Positions 25,355 to 34,841 of a stretch of DNA of 64,000 nucleotides are shown here, one piece after another. The stretch's first letter is position 1; the number at the start of each line of letters is the position of its first letter. Position numbers and translations under genes: made by a program. The DNA lies in contig NZ_CP089746.1 of NCBI RefSeq assembly GCF_029541745.1, positions 7,573,559 to 7,637,558 on the forward strand, read 5' to 3'. The notes beneath the pieces are model-generated. The model made no database searches. It was not told the DNA's origin and saw only the letters and a program-made list of their open reading frames with translations. The stretch is from Streptomyces sp. LX-29. Lineage in GTDB: Bacteria > Actinomycetota > Actinomycetes > Streptomycetales > Streptomycetaceae.

Positions 25355-27826
25355 ATGGCACCTCACGCACCTCATGACCCGTTCGTCCGCGTCCGCGGTG
25401 CCCGTGTGCACAATCTGCGCTCCGTCGACGTGGACGTTCCGCGCGACGCGCTCGTCGTCTTCACCGGCGTGTCGGGCTCCGGGAAGTCCTCGCTGGCCTT
25501 CGGCACCCTCTACGCGGAGGCGCAGCGGCGCTATCTGGAGTCCGTCTCGCCGTACGCCCGCCGGCTGATCCACCAGACCGAGGCGCCCAAGGTGGCGGAG
25601 GTCACCGGGCTGCCGCCGGCGGTGGCGCTGGAGCAGCGGCGCTCCGCGCCCACCTCGCGTTCCTCCGTCGGCACCGTCACCACCCTGTCGAACTCGCTGC
25701 GGATGCTGTTCTCGCGGGCCGGCACCTACCCGCCGGGCAGTACCGGCCGGCTGGACTCCGACGCCTTCTCGCCGAACACCGCGGCCGGCGCCTGCCCCGA
25801 GTGCCACGGGCTGGGCACGATCCACCAGGTCACCGAGGAGTCCCTGGTCCCCGACCCGTCGCTGAGCATCCGCCAGGGCGCCATCGCTGCCTGGCCCGGC
25901 GCCTGGCAGGGCAAGAACCTCCGCGACATCCTCGGTGCGCTCGGGTACGACCTCGACGTCCCCTGGCGCGAGCTGCCGCCGGAGGACCGCCGGTGGATCC
26001 TCTTCACCGACGAACAGCCCGTCGTCACCGTCCACCCCGAGCGCGAGGCCCACCGCATCCAGCGCCCCTACAAGGGCACCTACATGAGCGCCCGGCGCTA
26101 CGTGCTGCACACCTTCGCGGACTCCAAGAGCCAGACGCTGCGCACCCGGGTGGGGCGGTTCATGGTGAGCGCGCCCTGCCCGGTGTGCCGGGGGCGGCGG
26201 CTGCGCGCCGAGGCGCTGGCCGTCACCTTCGCCGGACACGACATCGCGGCGCTGGCCGCGCTGCCGCTGACCGCGCTCGCGCGTGTGCTCGCCCCCGCCG
26301 TCGACGGCGCCGACGAGACCGCGGCGACGCTCGCCCACGACCTCGTCGCGCGCATCGAGGTGCTGACCGAGCTGGGGCTCGGCTATCTCAGCATGGACCG
26401 CGCCACGCCCACCCTCTCCGCGGGCGAGCTCCAGCGCCTGCGGCTGGCCACCCAGTTGCGCTCCGGCCTGTTCGGGGTGGTCTATGTGCTGGACGAGCCC
26501 TCGGCGGGGCTGCACCCGGCCGACAGCGCGGCCCTGTTGACCGTCCTGGACCGGCTCAAGGCCGCCGGGAACTCGCTGTTCGTCGTCGAGCACCACATGG
26601 ACGTGGTGCGGCGCGCCGACTGGATCGTCGACGTCGGCCCGCGCGCCGGTGAGCTCGGCGGCGAGATCCTCTACAGCGGGCCCGTGCCCGGCCTGGCGGA
26701 CGTCGCGGCCTCGGCCACCCGCCGCTACGTCTTCCCGGACGGGGAAGAAGGGGCCGTACGCGAGCCCCGCACCCCGGCCGGCTGGCTGCGGCTGCACGGC
26801 GTGACCCGGCACAATCTGCGCGACGTCGACGCCGAGGTGCCGCTGGGCGTGTTCACCGCCGTCACCGGGGTCTCCGGCTCGGGCAAGTCCACCCTCATCT
26901 CCCAGGTGCTCGCCGACGCGCTCGCCGAACACCTGGGCCTGGCCGGAGCGGAGGCCGAGGAACCGGAGCAGCCGGGCGCCGCCGCCCGCCCCGGCCTCGC
27001 CGACCTGCGGGCCGTCAGCGGCCTGGACGCCGTCGACCGGCTGGTACGGGTCGACCAGAAGCCCATCGGCCGCACCCCGCGCTCCAACCTCGCCACCTAC
27101 ACCGGCCTCTTCGACGCCGTGCGCAAGCTGTTCGCCGGCACCGAGGAGGCCCGCGCCCGGGGCTTCAACGCCGGGCGGTTCTCCTTCAACGTCGCCGGCG
27201 GCCGCTGCGACACCTGTCAGGGCGAGGGCTTCGTCGCCGTGGAGCTGCTCTTCCTGCCCGGCACATACGCCCCCTGCGCGGACTGCCGGGGCGCCCGCTA
27301 CAACGCCGCGACACTCGAGGTCGGCTACCGAGGCGCCTCCATCGCCGACGTGCTGGGCATGACGGTCGACGCCGCGGCCGACTTCCTCGCCGACGTCCCG
27401 GCCGCCGCCCGCGGCCTGCGCGCCCTGCGCGAGGTGGGGCTGGGCTATCTGCGGCTGGGGCAGCCCGCCACCGAGCTGTCCGGCGGCGAGGCACAGCGCA
27501 TCAAGCTCGCCACCGAACTCCAGCGCACCCGACGCGGCCACACCGTCTACCTGCTGGACGAGCCCACCACCGGGCTGCACCCGGCCGACACCGAGCTGCT
27601 GCTGCGTCAGCTGCACGGTCTGGTCGACGCGGGCCACTCCGTGGTGGTGGTCGAGCACGACATGGCGGTGGTCGCCGGCGCCGACTGGGTCATCGACCTC
27701 GGCCCCGGCGGCGGGGACGAGGGCGGCCGCGTCGTCGTGAGCGGCCCGCCCGCCACGGTGGCCCGCGCCGCGGCGAGCCGCACCGCCCCGTACCTGGCCG
27801 GGGCGGTGCGCGGACCGCAGCGCTGA
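25355..27826 (+). CDS. UvrA paralogue (excinuclease ABC subunit A-like ATPase)
   Basis: An 823-aa class II UvrA, shorter than housekeeping UvrA (940-1000 aa). It has two ABC modules: Walker A GVSGSGKSSL with signature LSAGELQRLRL, and GVSGSGKSTL with LSGGEAQRIKL. Zinc-binding cysteine pairs are at CPECHGLG, CPVCRGRRL and CDTCQGEGF/CADCRGARY. Such paralogues in streptomycetes are linked to tolerance of DNA-binding drugs and lack the full UvrB-interaction region. ATG 25355 starts the domain cleanly; the longer upstream frame is minisatellite. No antibiotic cluster adjoins it. Confidence 0.92.
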   Translation: MAPHAPHDPFVRVRGARVHNLRSVDVDVPRDALVVFTGVSGSGKSSLAFGTLYAEAQRRYLESVSPYARRLIHQTEAPKVAEVTGLPPAVALEQRRSAPTSRSSVGTVTTLSNSLRMLFSRAGTYPPGSTGRLDSDAFSPNTAAGACPECHGLGTIHQVTEESLVPDPSLSIRQGAIAAWPGAWQGKNLRDILGALGYDLDVPWRELPPEDRRWILFTDEQPVVTVHPEREAHRIQRPYKGTYMSARRYVLHTFADSKSQTLRTRVGRFMVSAPCPVCRGRRLRAEALAVTFAGHDIAALAALPLTALARVLAPAVDGADETAATLAHDLVARIEVLTELGLGYLSMDRATPTLSAGELQRLRLATQLRSGLFGVVYVLDEPSAGLHPADSAALLTVLDRLKAAGNSLFVVEHHMDVVRRADWIVDVGPRAGELGGEILYSGPVPGLADVAASATRRYVFPDGEEGAVREPRTPAGWLRLHGVTRHNLRDVDAEVPLGVFTAVTGVSGSGKSTLISQVLADALAEHLGLAGAEAEEPEQPGAAARPGLADLRAVSGLDAVDRLVRVDQKPIGRTPRSNLATYTGLFDAVRKLFAGTEEARARGFNAGRFSFNVAGGRCDTCQGEGFVAVELLFLPGTYAPCADCRGARYNAATLEVGYRGASIADVLGMTVDAAADFLADVPAAARGLRALREVGLGYLRLGQPATELSGGEAQRIKLATELQRTRRGHTVYLLDEPTTGLHPADTELLLRQLHGLVDAGHSVVVVEHDMAVVAGADWVIDLGPGGGDEGGRVVVSGPPATVARAAASRTAPYLAGAVRGPQR

Positions 27827-27857
27827 GGAGCCGCCGAGGTCCCCCGGAGGTGTGGCC

Positions 27858-27882
27858 CGCCGGCCGTGTCGACGGGCCGGCG
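27858..27882. terminator. Hairpin between convergent uvrA-like and permease genes
   Basis: CGCCGGCC (27858-27865) and GGCCGGCG (27875-27882) pair perfectly around a 9-nt loop, in the 61-bp gap between two convergent genes. Confidence 0.5.
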
Positions 27883-27887
27883 CGGCG

Positions 27888-29342
27888 CTACAGTTCGCCG
27901 CCGGGGATCGCGCGGCGGCGCGCCTCCGCCTCCTCCTTGGCCAGCTCCGACTTCCGGTAGCCGTAGGCGAAGTAGATGACCGCGCCGATGGCGAACCAGA
28001 TGGCGAACCGCACCCAGGTCCGCCAGTCCAGGTAGGTGGTCAGCCAGATGGAGGAGGCGACCCCGACCAGGGGCACCAGCGGCATCCACGGACAGTAGAA
28101 CTGGCGTGGCAGCTCGGGCCGTCGGTAGCGCAGCATGATGACGGAGACGCAGACCACCACGAAGGCCAGCAGGATGCCGATGTTGGTGAGCTCCGCCGCC
28201 TCGCCGATCTTGACGAAGCCGGCGATGCCCGCCGAGGCGAAGCCGACGATCCAGGTGACCCGGGTGGGTACGTGCCGGGTCGGGTGGGTCTTGGCGAACC
28301 AGTGCGGCAGCAGGCCGTCGCGGCTCATGGAGAACCAGACCCGGGTGACGCCCAGCATGAAGGTGAACATGACGGTGAGGATGCCGATGATCGCGCCCAC
28401 CGCGATCACATCGGCGACGCCGCTGAGCCCCACCGCCTTGAAGGCGCTGGAGAAGCCGCTCTCCGGGTCGATGTCCGTGTAGTTCTGCATGCCGGTCAGC
28501 ACCAGGCAGGCCAGCACGTACAGCACCATCGAGATGCCCAGCGAGTACAGGATCGCCTTCGGCATGTGCCGCTGCGCGTCCTTGGACTCCTCGGCCGCCG
28601 TACTCATCGCGTCATAGCCGAAGACCGCGAAGAAGACGGTCGCGGCGCCGGTGAACGCGCCGCCGAGGCCATAGGGGAAGAACGGCGTGTAGTTGTCGGT
28701 GTTGATGTGGAAGAAGCCGATCACGATGACCAGCAGCACCACCGCGACCTTCAACACCACCACGACCATCTCGAACCGGGCCGCGCTCTTGATGCCCAGG
28801 TTGAGCAGGTACGCCACGAACAGGCACAGGATCACGGCGAAGAGGTCGACCCGATGGCCCGGCCCGGTGCCCGGCGCGCCCAGCATCCAGGCCGGCAGGT
28901 CCGCGCCCATCTCGCCCACCAGGAACGAGAAGTAGCCGGAGATGCCGATCGCGACGACCGCGACGATCGCCGTGTACTCCAGCAGCAGGTCCCAGCCGAT
29001 GAACCAGCCCGCGAACTCGCCGAGGACCGCGTAGCCGTAGGTGTAGGCCGAGCCCGCCTTCGGGATGAGCCCGGCGAACTCCGCGTAGCTGAAGGCGGCC
29101 GCCGCGCTCGCCACGCCGGCGATGAGGAACGAGATGAGCACCGCCGGTCCTGCGGTGCCGTTGGCGACCGCGCCCGCCAGCGTGAAGATACCGGCGCCGA
29201 TGATGCCGCCGACACCGATGGCGGTGAGCTGCCACAGCCCCAGGGTGCGGGTCAGCCGCTCGCTCGTGGCCCCCTCGGGCTCCTCGATGTGGTCGATCGG
29301 TTTCTGGCGCAGTACGCCCGATCCCATTCGGAGTCTGGCCAT
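27888..29342 (-). CDS. APC-superfamily amino-acid permease (cationic amino-acid transporter type)
   Basis: A 484-aa, 12-14-span membrane transporter. The N-terminal GVGGIIGAGIFTLAGAVA is the substrate-binding unwound TM1 of the APC family. SYAEFAGLIPKAGSAYTYGY and FFAVFGYDAMSTAAEESKD are characteristic of CAT/YfnA-like amino-acid permeases. ATG 29342 follows GGAGAGGAC and begins MARLRMGSGVLRQKPI; the longer frame to 29417 is arginine-rich and lacks a ribosome site. Substrate is not determinable. Confidence 0.92.
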   Translation of the reverse strand: MARLRMGSGVLRQKPIDHIEEPEGATSERLTRTLGLWQLTAIGVGGIIGAGIFTLAGAVANGTAGPAVLISFLIAGVASAAAAFSYAEFAGLIPKAGSAYTYGYAVLGEFAGWFIGWDLLLEYTAIVAVVAIGISGYFSFLVGEMGADLPAWMLGAPGTGPGHRVDLFAVILCLFVAYLLNLGIKSAARFEMVVVVLKVAVVLLVIVIGFFHINTDNYTPFFPYGLGGAFTGAATVFFAVFGYDAMSTAAEESKDAQRHMPKAILYSLGISMVLYVLACLVLTGMQNYTDIDPESGFSSAFKAVGLSGVADVIAVGAIIGILTVMFTFMLGVTRVWFSMSRDGLLPHWFAKTHPTRHVPTRVTWIVGFASAGIAGFVKIGEAAELTNIGILLAFVVVCVSVIMLRYRRPELPRQFYCPWMPLVPLVGVASSIWLTTYLDWRTWVRFAIWFAIGAVIYFAYGYRKSELAKEEAEARRRAIPGGEL

Positions 29343-29870
29343 GGTCTGTCCTCTCCGCCGACGCCGACTGCTGACGGCCGATGATGATGAAGCAGCCCGG
29401 AGGCCGTGGGAAGGCACCGCGCTGGACCATGGCCGGTTCCGGGCCCCGGCGCCGGCGGGGGTCGGCGGCGGGCGTGACCGGCCGGCGGCCGACGCCTCAC
29501 GCCCGGCGGCCGACGCCTCACGCCCGGCGGCCGACGCCTCACGCCCGGCGGCCGAGGCCCGGCGCCTGGCGGCCGACGCCTGGCGCCTGGCGGTCGGGGC
29601 CTGGCGTGGCGCGGGTCGCCGGCCGTGCCACCCGCGGCCCCCGCGGCACCGGGGGCGTGTGCGCCGCCGCGGCCCGTGCGCCGGGTGCGGCGACCGGCCG
29701 CGCGGTGCCGACGGCGGGACTGCGGTCCGCCCCGCTCACCAGCCTCGTCCTGCGCGCTCCGCGCGGTGTCGGCCATGCACGCACCGTAGTCAGCCTCGGC
29801 CATCGGCGCAGCCGGGGCGTGGTATGCGGGTGATCGGGCGGACGCGGGGGCGCTGCGGCACACTGGTCAC
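29343..29870. other. 528-bp gap with a 21-bp repeat array
   Basis: Contains the leader of the permease gene, the minisatellite at 29483-29608 and a GC-rich stretch before the glycosylase gene. Frames are open on both strands through the array, but their products are Ala/Arg or Pro/Arg repeats, so no gene is called. Confidence 0.55.
29483..29608. repeat. Six-copy 21-bp tandem repeat
   Basis: Three identical units (CGGCGGCCGACGCCTCACGC plus C) at 29483-29545 are followed by three diverged units to 29608. The 21-bp period equals two helical turns and keeps frame, giving a theoretical RPAADAS heptad on the plus strand. Confidence 0.8.
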
Positions 29871-30749
29871 ATGCCGGAGCTGCCCGAGGTCGAGGCACTC
29901 GCCGGGTACGTGGCCGAACACGCGGTCGGCCGGGAGATCGCCCGGGTGTACCCGGTCGCGATCAGCGTGCTCAAGACGTACGACCCGCCGCTGACGGAGC
30001 TGGAGGGCCGCTCCCTCACGGCCGCCGGGCGATACGGAAAGTTCCTGCACCTCGCCACCGGCGACGGCCCCCACCTGGTGATGCACCTCGCCCGCGCCGG
30101 CTGGCTGCGCTGGCGGGACGAGCTCCCGCCGGAGCCGCCGCGCCCCGGCAAGGGGCCGCTGGCGCTGCGGGTGCGGCTGGTCGAGCGGGAGGGCGCGGCC
30201 GGAGCCGGCTTCGACCTCACCGAGGCCGGCACGAAGAAGGGGCTCGCCGTCTACTGCGTCCGCGACCCGCGGGACGTCCCCGGCGTCGCCCGCCTGGGCC
30301 CCGACCCGCTCGACGCCGCCTTCGACTACGCCGCCTTCGCCGCCCTGCTGCGCGGCCAACGGCACCGGATCAAGGGCCTGTTGCGCGACCAGTCCGTCAT
30401 CGCGGGCATCGGCAACGCCTACTCCGACGAGATCCTGCACGCCGCTCGCCTCTCGCCCTACCGCCTGGCCGACGACCTCACCGCGGAGGAGACGGCCACC
30501 CTCTACGAGGCGATGGGAACCACCCTGCGGGACGCCGTCGAACGGTCACGCGGTCTGGCGGCGGGGGAGCTGAAGGCGGAGAAGAAGACCGGCCTCCGGG
30601 TGCACGGCCGGACCGGCCAACCCTGCCCGGTCTGCGGTGACACCATCCGCGAGGTGTCCTTCAGCGACTCCGCGCTCCAGTACTGCCCCACATGCCAGAC
30701 CGGCGGCAAGCCCCTGGCCGACCGACGACTGTCACGCCTGCTGAAGTAG
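29871..30749 (+). CDS. Fpg/Nei-family DNA glycosylase
   Basis: A 292-aa base-excision repair enzyme. It begins MPELPEVEALAGYV: Pro2 is the Schiff-base nucleophile and Glu3 the acid. The H2TH region is seen at KGLLRDQSVIAGIGNAYSDEIL, and a C-terminal zinc finger (CPVCG...CPTC, about 248-272) follows. It removes oxidised bases and nicks abasic sites. The family contains MutM and several actinobacterial Nei paralogues; the assignment between them is open because the finger sequence is unusual (YCPTCQTGGKPLADRRLSRL). Confidence 0.92.
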   Translation: MPELPEVEALAGYVAEHAVGREIARVYPVAISVLKTYDPPLTELEGRSLTAAGRYGKFLHLATGDGPHLVMHLARAGWLRWRDELPPEPPRPGKGPLALRVRLVEREGAAGAGFDLTEAGTKKGLAVYCVRDPRDVPGVARLGPDPLDAAFDYAAFAALLRGQRHRIKGLLRDQSVIAGIGNAYSDEILHAARLSPYRLADDLTAEETATLYEAMGTTLRDAVERSRGLAAGELKAEKKTGLRVHGRTGQPCPVCGDTIREVSFSDSALQYCPTCQTGGKPLADRRLSRLLK

Positions 30750-31010
30750 CTTCCGGGTACGTGAGAGAGGTGGGCCGACCAGGGAGACCGCGAGGCGTGT
30801 GGCGGCCGGGGGTGGGCGGTCGGCCGCGCGGTGGGGTGCCGGCCAGGTGGGAGGTGAGCCGCTGCGCGGACGCCGTGGAATTCACCCCCTTGACGTGATC
30901 GCGTTCGATTAGGCTGAGGCCATGCTTTGACGCCTGCCCGGCATCCGGGCACCCCCGTGACTCCTTCGTCCGTCGCATACCGATCCGCGTCCCACGAAGG
31001 AGACCTTTCC

Positions 31011-31937
31011 ATGAACACGTCGACCACCATCGACGTACCCGACGCCTTCGCGGCGTCCTACGGCGCACACGACCCCCAGGCGCGGGCCTGGGTCACCGCG
31101 CTGCCGCGACTCGCAGCCGACCTGCTCGACCGCTGGGAGCTGCGACTCGACGGCAGGGCCGCGTACGGCATGGCCTCGCTCGTCCTCCCGGTGCTCCGGG
31201 CCGACGGCACTCCCGCCGTGCTCAAGCTCCAGGAGCTCCGGGAGGAGACCGCCGGTGCCGCCGCCGGGCTGCGGGCGTGGCGGGGCGAGGGCGTGGTGCG
31301 CCTGCTCGACCACGACGAGGCCAGCGGCACCCAACTGCTGGAACGGCTGGACGGGTCCCGCTCCCTGTCCTCGGTCACCGACGACGCCGCCGCCATGCGG
31401 ATCCTGGCCGCGCTGATGGCCCGTCTGGCCTCGGTACCGGCCCCCGACGGCCTGCGGCGGCTGTCCGACATCGCCGCCGCCATGCTCGACGAGGTCCCGC
31501 GGGCCGTGCCCGCCCTGCGCGACCCCGCCGAACGGCGCCTGGTGCGGACCTGCGCGTCGGCCGTGGCCGAACTGATCGGTGAGTCCGGCGACCGCCTGCT
31601 GCACTGGGACCTGCACTACGACAACGTCCTCGCCGGCGAGCGGGAGCCCTGGCTGGCCATCGACCCCGAACCGCTGGCCGGTGATCCCGGGTTCGAGCTG
31701 CTGCCGGCGTTGGACAACCGGTGGGACGAGGTGACGGCGACGGGCGACGTGGCGCGGGCGGTGCTCCGCCGCTTCGACCTGCTGACCGAGGCCGTCGGCC
31801 TCGACCGGGAGCGGGCCACCGGCTGGACCCTCGGCCGGGTGCTGCAGAACGCGCTGTGGGACGTCGAGGACGGCAAGACGTCGCTGGAGCCGGCCCAGGT
31901 CGCCATCGCCACGGCTCTGCTGCGCCGTTCGGCATAG
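31011..31937 (+). CDS. APH(6)/streptomycin-6-kinase-like aminoglycoside/hydroxyurea phosphotransferase
   Basis: A 308-aa kinase-like protein of the APH_6_hur family. The catalytic loop is HWDLHYDN with D200, and a DFG-equivalent sits in AIDPEPLAGDPGFELLP. The N-terminal lobe has PAVLKLQEL. Family members inactivate streptomycin by 6-phosphorylation or phosphorylate hydroxyurea; many genomic copies have no known substrate. ATG 31011 follows GAAGGAG. There is no aminoglycoside gene cluster nearby, so resistance is possible but unproven. Confidence 0.85.
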   Translation: MNTSTTIDVPDAFAASYGAHDPQARAWVTALPRLAADLLDRWELRLDGRAAYGMASLVLPVLRADGTPAVLKLQELREETAGAAAGLRAWRGEGVVRLLDHDEASGTQLLERLDGSRSLSSVTDDAAAMRILAALMARLASVPAPDGLRRLSDIAAAMLDEVPRAVPALRDPAERRLVRTCASAVAELIGESGDRLLHWDLHYDNVLAGEREPWLAIDPEPLAGDPGFELLPALDNRWDEVTATGDVARAVLRRFDLLTEAVGLDRERATGWTLGRVLQNALWDVEDGKTSLEPAQVAIATALLRRSA

Positions 31938-32484
31938 GGCCGCGGCGGATGGCGCCGAGTCGTCCGCCGGGTGGCCTGCTGGGCCACCACCTGCTGAAGC
32001 CCGCCTGCTGGGAGCGCGCCGCCCGGCTCCTGTGCTGTCTGGTTCCTTTACTGCCCGAAGCCCGCCCCACCTGCGCCGCGCAAGGCTCGCGCTGTGGCGC
32101 CCGCGCCGTGGGCGGCTGGGCACCGGGGCACGGTCCGTGCCCCGGCGGCGTCGCGCGCCGTAGGGCCTTCGCGCCCCGTGGCCGTGCCCTCGCGCGGGCT
32201 CCCGGGCTCAAGGGCAGCCGGGTGCTCGCGCGGGGAGCCGGGCCCTCGCTCGGGCCGTCGGGCCGCACCGCGCGGGCTGTGGCGCGGGCCGTCGGGCTCA
32301 AGGGCAGCCGGGTGCTCGCGCGGGGAGCCGGGCCCTCGCTCGGGCTGTCGGGCCGCCCCCGCGCGGGCTGTCAGAGCCGCCCCGCGCGGGCCCGCTCGCC
32401 GGGTGAGCCCGTCCAAGGACCGGCCACCGGGCCGGAGCGCGCGCCGCAGACGCGCCCACGGCGTGCGCCCGGTCCGGCGGGGTG
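31938..32484. other. 547-bp gap with duplicated GC-rich block
   Basis: Lies between the APH-like gene and the convergent MbtH gene. It is very GC-rich, includes the 90-bp offset duplication noted separately, and shows no protein-like frame. No clear terminator was identified. Confidence 0.55.
32204..32371. repeat. Two-copy 90-bp tandem duplication
   Basis: The block 32204-32266 recurs at 32294-32356 with a single C/T difference, and similarity continues for a further 14 bp or so. The offset is 90 bp, so this is a recent tandem duplication of noncoding sequence. Confidence 0.8.
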
Positions 32485-32700
32485 CTACGACGCGCCGTCC
32501 ATCGCGGCGACAAGGCTCTTGGGACGCATGTCGGTCCACTGCGTCTCGATGTGCTCCAGACACTCCTGACGGCTGCTCTCCCCGAGGGCCACGGTCCAGC
32601 CCTCCGGCACCTCCGCGAAGGAGGGCCACAGCGAGTGCTGGCCCTCGTCGTTGATGAGCACGAGGTAGAGCGCGTCCGGGTTCTCGAACGGGTTGGTCAT
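32485..32700 (-). CDS. MbtH-family NRPS accessory protein (orphan)
   Basis: A 71-aa MbtH-like protein, starting TNPFENPDALYLVLINDEGQ, with the conserved HSLWPSFAEVPEGW and the three structural tryptophans. The family binds NRPS adenylation domains and is needed for their solubility or activity. ATG 32700 follows GGGGAAGG. No NRPS lies in the window, so it must act in trans on distant clusters; such orphan copies can substitute for one another. The C-terminal TQWTDMRPKSLVAAM is family-typical. Confidence 0.95.
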   Translation of the reverse strand: MTNPFENPDALYLVLINDEGQHSLWPSFAEVPEGWTVALGESSRQECLEHIETQWTDMRPKSLVAAMDGAS

Positions 32701-32936
32701 GGGCCTTCCCCTCAGGTCACAGGTTCTTGACGGCCCGTCGGATGAACGCCGCCCACCCGACCGGCCGTGTCACGACCGTATCTCGCGCGGCCACCGGAAG
32801 CGGTGGCGGGGGACCCCTGACGATGTGCTGTACGGGTCGGGTATGTCCGGGCACACTGGGCATCCCCCACTTTCTGTTCCGCCCGGAGGCTGCGGCGTCG
32901 GCGATCGCGAGGGGGATCGCCAACGGGGAGACGACG

Positions 32937-33395
32937 ATGGCATGGAATCCACTGGTCAAACGGTTTTCCGCGCGACTACGCGAGGAGAACGCCCTGCTGC
33001 GCGCGGAGGCCGCCGAACTGCGCGCCGAACAGAGCATGCTGCGCGCGGAGGCGGAGCTCCCGCATCCGGTGGTGTCGGAACTGCTCGCCATAGCCGACCG
33101 GCTCACCGAACTCACCAAGGAGGGCGGCGCACCCGCCGACGCCGCCCAGGCCGCGGCCGCGCTGCGCTGGCTGGACGGCCGGCTGTCCCGGCTGCTGTCC
33201 GCCTGCGACGTGGCCGACGTCCACGACGAGGGGCCCGTCGACCCGGCCCGCCACCACGTCGTCGGCGTCCGTCCCGCCGACGACGGCCGTCCCGTCGGCT
33301 CGATAGCGGAAACCGTCCGCCGCGGCTATGCCTGGCACGGTCATGTGCTGCGCCACCAGCAGGTCATCGTCTACGTCGAGCCGGACCCCGACTGA
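32937..33395 (+). CDS. GrpE-like nucleotide exchange factor
   Basis: A 152-aa protein with a long charged coiled coil at residues 10-45 (RLREENALLRAEAAELRAEQ) and a compact C-terminal domain ending VRRGYAWHGHVLRHQQVIVYVEP. This matches the GrpE beta-domain pattern (GY...G.VLRPA.V.V). GrpE drives ADP release from DnaK. No dnaK or dnaJ is adjacent, so this may be a stand-alone paralogue serving an Hsp70-like partner. ATG 32937 is preceded by GGGGAG. Confidence 0.7.
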   Translation: MAWNPLVKRFSARLREENALLRAEAAELRAEQSMLRAEAELPHPVVSELLAIADRLTELTKEGGAPADAAQAAAALRWLDGRLSRLLSACDVADVHDEGPVDPARHHVVGVRPADDGRPVGSIAETVRRGYAWHGHVLRHQQVIVYVEPDPD

Positions 33396-33536
33396 CCCGT
33401 GCCGAGCCGCTGATTCCGCTCTGGGCGGTCTGGACGTCGCCCGCCCGCCCCTGATAGCGCTGGTCCTGCCCCTGCCCCTGCCCCTGCCCCGCCCGACCGG
33501 CACATGACCGGTTCCGACTGCTGGGAGCACCCCCCC

Positions 33537-34841
33537 ATGACCCCCCAACCCCTGATCATCGGTGGCGGCATCGCCGGCGTGGTGGCCGCGCTGGCGCTCC
33601 ACAAGGCCGGGTTCGACCCGGTCGTCTACGAGGCGCGGCCCGAGACCGAAGGGGCCGACGACACCGGCGCGTTCCTGCTCGTCTTCGCCAACGGCCTGGC
33701 CGCGCTCCGGGCCGTCGACGCCCACCGAGCCGTATGGGACGCCTCCTTCCCCGCCGAGACCGTCACCTTCGTCAGCCCCACCGGCAAGCGCCTCGTCACC
33801 AGGCCCCTCGCGGGCTCGGCCCCGGCCCCCGCCCCGCCGGACTCGACCCGTACGCCGGGCCCGGACACGGCCCCGGACACAGGCGCGGGCGCGCGGCGGC
33901 ACGCCGGGGCGGACGACGACGCCCTGGGCCCACGCACGCTCAAACGGGCCACCCTGTGCCGTGTGCTGCGCGCCGAGGCGGCACGCCGCGGCATACGGAT
34001 CGAGTACGGCAAGCGCTTCGTGGCCGCCCACACCGGCCCGGACGGGTGTGCCGTCGCCTCCTTCGCGGACGGCGGACGAGCCTGCGGAGACCTGCTCATC
34101 GGGGCCGACGGCGTCCACTCGGCCCTTCGGAAGACCATCGACGCCGCCGCGCCCCGGCCTCGCTACACGGGCCAGAACACCGTCTGCGGCTACCGCCGAG
34201 CGACCGACCCCGCGCTCCCCGCCGACCTGATCGACGGGTACACCATGATCTATGGGAAGCGCGCCTTCTTCGGCTGCACCCGCGCACCGGACGGCGAGCT
34301 CTGGTGGTTCGCCAACGCTCCCGGGGCGGAGCTGAAGCGGGAGGAGCTCGCGACCGCGACCCCACGGCAGTGGCGGGACCGCGTCGCGGAGCTCTTCGCG
34401 GGCGACGACACGCCGGTCGCCGACCTCGTCCGCACCACCGACGGCCCCATCGTCGGCAGCAACGCCTACGATCTCGCCACCACGCCCACCTGGTCCCGTG
34501 ACGCCATGGTCATCATCGGGGACGCCGCACACGCCGCCGCGCCCAACGCCGCCCAGGGCGCGTCGATGGCGATCGAGGACGGGGTGCAACTCGCCCGCTG
34601 TCTGCGCGATCTGCCGGACCGTGGGCGGGCGTTGGCGGCGTACGAAGGGCTGCGCCGGGAGCGGGTGGAGCGAGCGGTGGCCACCAGCGCCGCCATGGCC
34701 CGGCAGGTGGCGCCGGGCCCGGTCCAGCGCGTGCTGCGCGACGCGCTGTCGCCGCGCCGGCTGGAGCGCGGTGGGAACGGCGCCGACGACTGGCTCACCG
34801 GCCACCGCATCGACTGGGACGCGCCCGTCACGGCGCTCTGA
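33537..34841 (+). CDS. FAD-dependent aromatic monooxygenase (PHBH/TetX-like)
   Basis: A 434-aa flavoprotein monooxygenase. The dinucleotide motif GGGIAGVVAALALHKAG is at the N-terminus, and the FAD-ribityl motif IGDAAHAAAPNAAQGASMAIEDG is near residue 325. It uses NAD(P)H and O2 to hydroxylate an organic substrate; salicylate-hydroxylase-like and TetX-like drug-inactivating enzymes share this layout. An atypical Pro-rich insertion occurs near residues 95-125 (PAPAPPDSTRTPGPDTAPD). ATG 33537 has GGGAG upstream; ATG 33504 is an alternative. Its final codons resemble the 33-bp repeat array that follows. Confidence 0.88.
   Translation: MTPQPLIIGGGIAGVVAALALHKAGFDPVVYEARPETEGADDTGAFLLVFANGLAALRAVDAHRAVWDASFPAETVTFVSPTGKRLVTRPLAGSAPAPAPPDSTRTPGPDTAPDTGAGARRHAGADDDALGPRTLKRATLCRVLRAEAARRGIRIEYGKRFVAAHTGPDGCAVASFADGGRACGDLLIGADGVHSALRKTIDAAAPRPRYTGQNTVCGYRRATDPALPADLIDGYTMIYGKRAFFGCTRAPDGELWWFANAPGAELKREELATATPRQWRDRVAELFAGDDTPVADLVRTTDGPIVGSNAYDLATTPTWSRDAMVIIGDAAHAAAPNAAQGASMAIEDGVQLARCLRDLPDRGRALAAYEGLRRERVERAVATSAAMARQVAPGPVQRVLRDALSPRRLERGGNGADDWLTGHRIDWDAPVTAL

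Noticed and set aside
30890..30915. TTGACG...TAGGCT as promoter for the APH-like gene
   Set aside because: Both hexamers are good but the spacer is only 14 bp, too short for a standard promoter.
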